Assembly: GCF_023337795.1 (NCBI RefSeq)
Contig: NZ_JALIRS010000001.1
Location: forward strand, 186,001 to 250,000
DNA: 64,000 nucleotides
Direction of reading: 5' to 3'
DNA from: Lysinibacillus sp. BPa_S21
GTDB taxonomy: Bacteria; Bacillota; Bacilli; Bacillales_A; Planococcaceae
Shown here one piece after another: positions 63,601 to 64,000 of the stretch. Each line of letters starts with the position of its first letter. Position 1 is the first letter of the stretch. The notes beneath the pieces are model-generated. The model saw only the letters and a list, made by a program, of their open reading frames with translations. It did not search any database and had not been told where the DNA came from. The position numbers and the translations under genes are program-made.

Positions 63601-64000
63601 GTTACGTTTTTATCACAGATTTTGAAACGGGTGGTGATGTGATAGCGCTATGTTTATCCGTGAACGCGTGACGCAGCTACAAATCGTCAAGGTGAAAATA
63701 CGAGATTAACATACGACTATTTTCATAGGTATATGTTACTTATTTTCTGACAACGAATAGCTGTACATTTTTTTTAGTTCAATTTTAATTATTATTCTAT
63801 GAAAATAACTTAACAAAGATTGGAAATGAAAAATAATGGAAATTGAAAAATAAGATTGAATTATTCAATAAACAATATTTGGATGGTCATTACTTCAATA
63901 GTACAATTTCTTCCAGGGTAAGTTGTTTCGGAGCTAAATGTGGATTAAAATGGATATCAGCTCGAAAAAATTGCCTTTATATTCTGATTTTAGAGTTGAG
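63601..64000. other. 400-bp gap at the right edge
   Basis: No gene supported. On the minus strand a 28-codon open stretch (63890-63976) ending LTLEEIVLLK looks protein-like and could be the broken end of a gene that lies outside, but a stop precedes it. Confidence 0.4.

Overview
This is 64 kb of low-G+C Firmicute chromosome. The gene families, strong GGAGG-type ribosome binding sites and operon orders (natKR/natAB, ccdA-yneI-ccdC, lutABC/lutR, the dpp/ykf set, a DUF1659/DUF2922/YvrJ trio) point to Bacillales. The overall character fits Lysinibacillus or a close relative, which is an inference from gene content. I saw no rRNA, tRNA, prophage or CRISPR array.

Layout. 0-9.2 kb: the end of one DUF2812 protein and a complete one, an ABC-2 exporter pair, a TelA-family gene behind a sigma-W-type promoter, a coiled-coil protein, RarD, a DUF302 protein, and a short MutS2 paralogue behind an attenuator-like leader. 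9.2-12 kb: an XRE-TPR regulator divergent from an MFS exporter, with two identical operator palindromes between them. 12-16 kb: lactate utilisation genes lutA-lutB-lutC and their regulator LutR. 16.5-18.2 kb: the ccdA operon for cytochrome c maturation. 18.2-22.4 kb: a 21-bp-period repeat array, then the NatK/NatR two-component system divergent from the NatAB exporter. 22.4-25 kb: YneK, three small proteins, a SCO copper chaperone and a DinB-like protein. 25.3-31.8 kb: three chemoreceptors, two of them tandem paralogues with identical signalling halves. 31.9-35.6 kb: an amino acid:sodium symporter, a small membrane protein, an Asp/Glu racemase and a DmpA-type aminopeptidase.

36-47.6 kb is a surface-glycan island: four family-2 glycosyltransferases, an NDP-sugar epimerase/dehydratase, a nucleotide-sugar dehydrogenase, a glucose-1-phosphate cytidylyltransferase and a FkbM methyltransferase. 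Much of its minus-strand part is richer in G+C than the flanks. It is bordered on the left by decayed sequence that includes a broken copy of the ddpX/dppA junction, whose intact version starts the operon on the right. 48-59.4 kb is one long operon for murein-peptide uptake and breakdown: D-Ala-D-Ala dipeptidase, DppA, dipeptide epimerase, a five-part oligopeptide ABC importer, LD-carboxypeptidase, a cytosolic serine hydrolase and a YkfC endopeptidase. A GH73 glucosaminidase lies convergent to it. 61-63.5 kb encodes an osmoprotectant-type ABC importer with a fused permease/binding protein.

The unexplained signals are mostly non-coding. (i) A dispersed structured element occurs three times (about 14.3, 43.2 and 52.8 kb); its closing stem changes sequence between copies while keeping base pairing, and two copies sit inside operons. 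(ii) The leader of the MutS2-like gene has a 7-codon ORF and alternative hairpins ending in intrinsic terminators. (iii) Two arrays with a 21-bp period lie at convergent gene junctions, and a 36-bp array lies at 60.8 kb.
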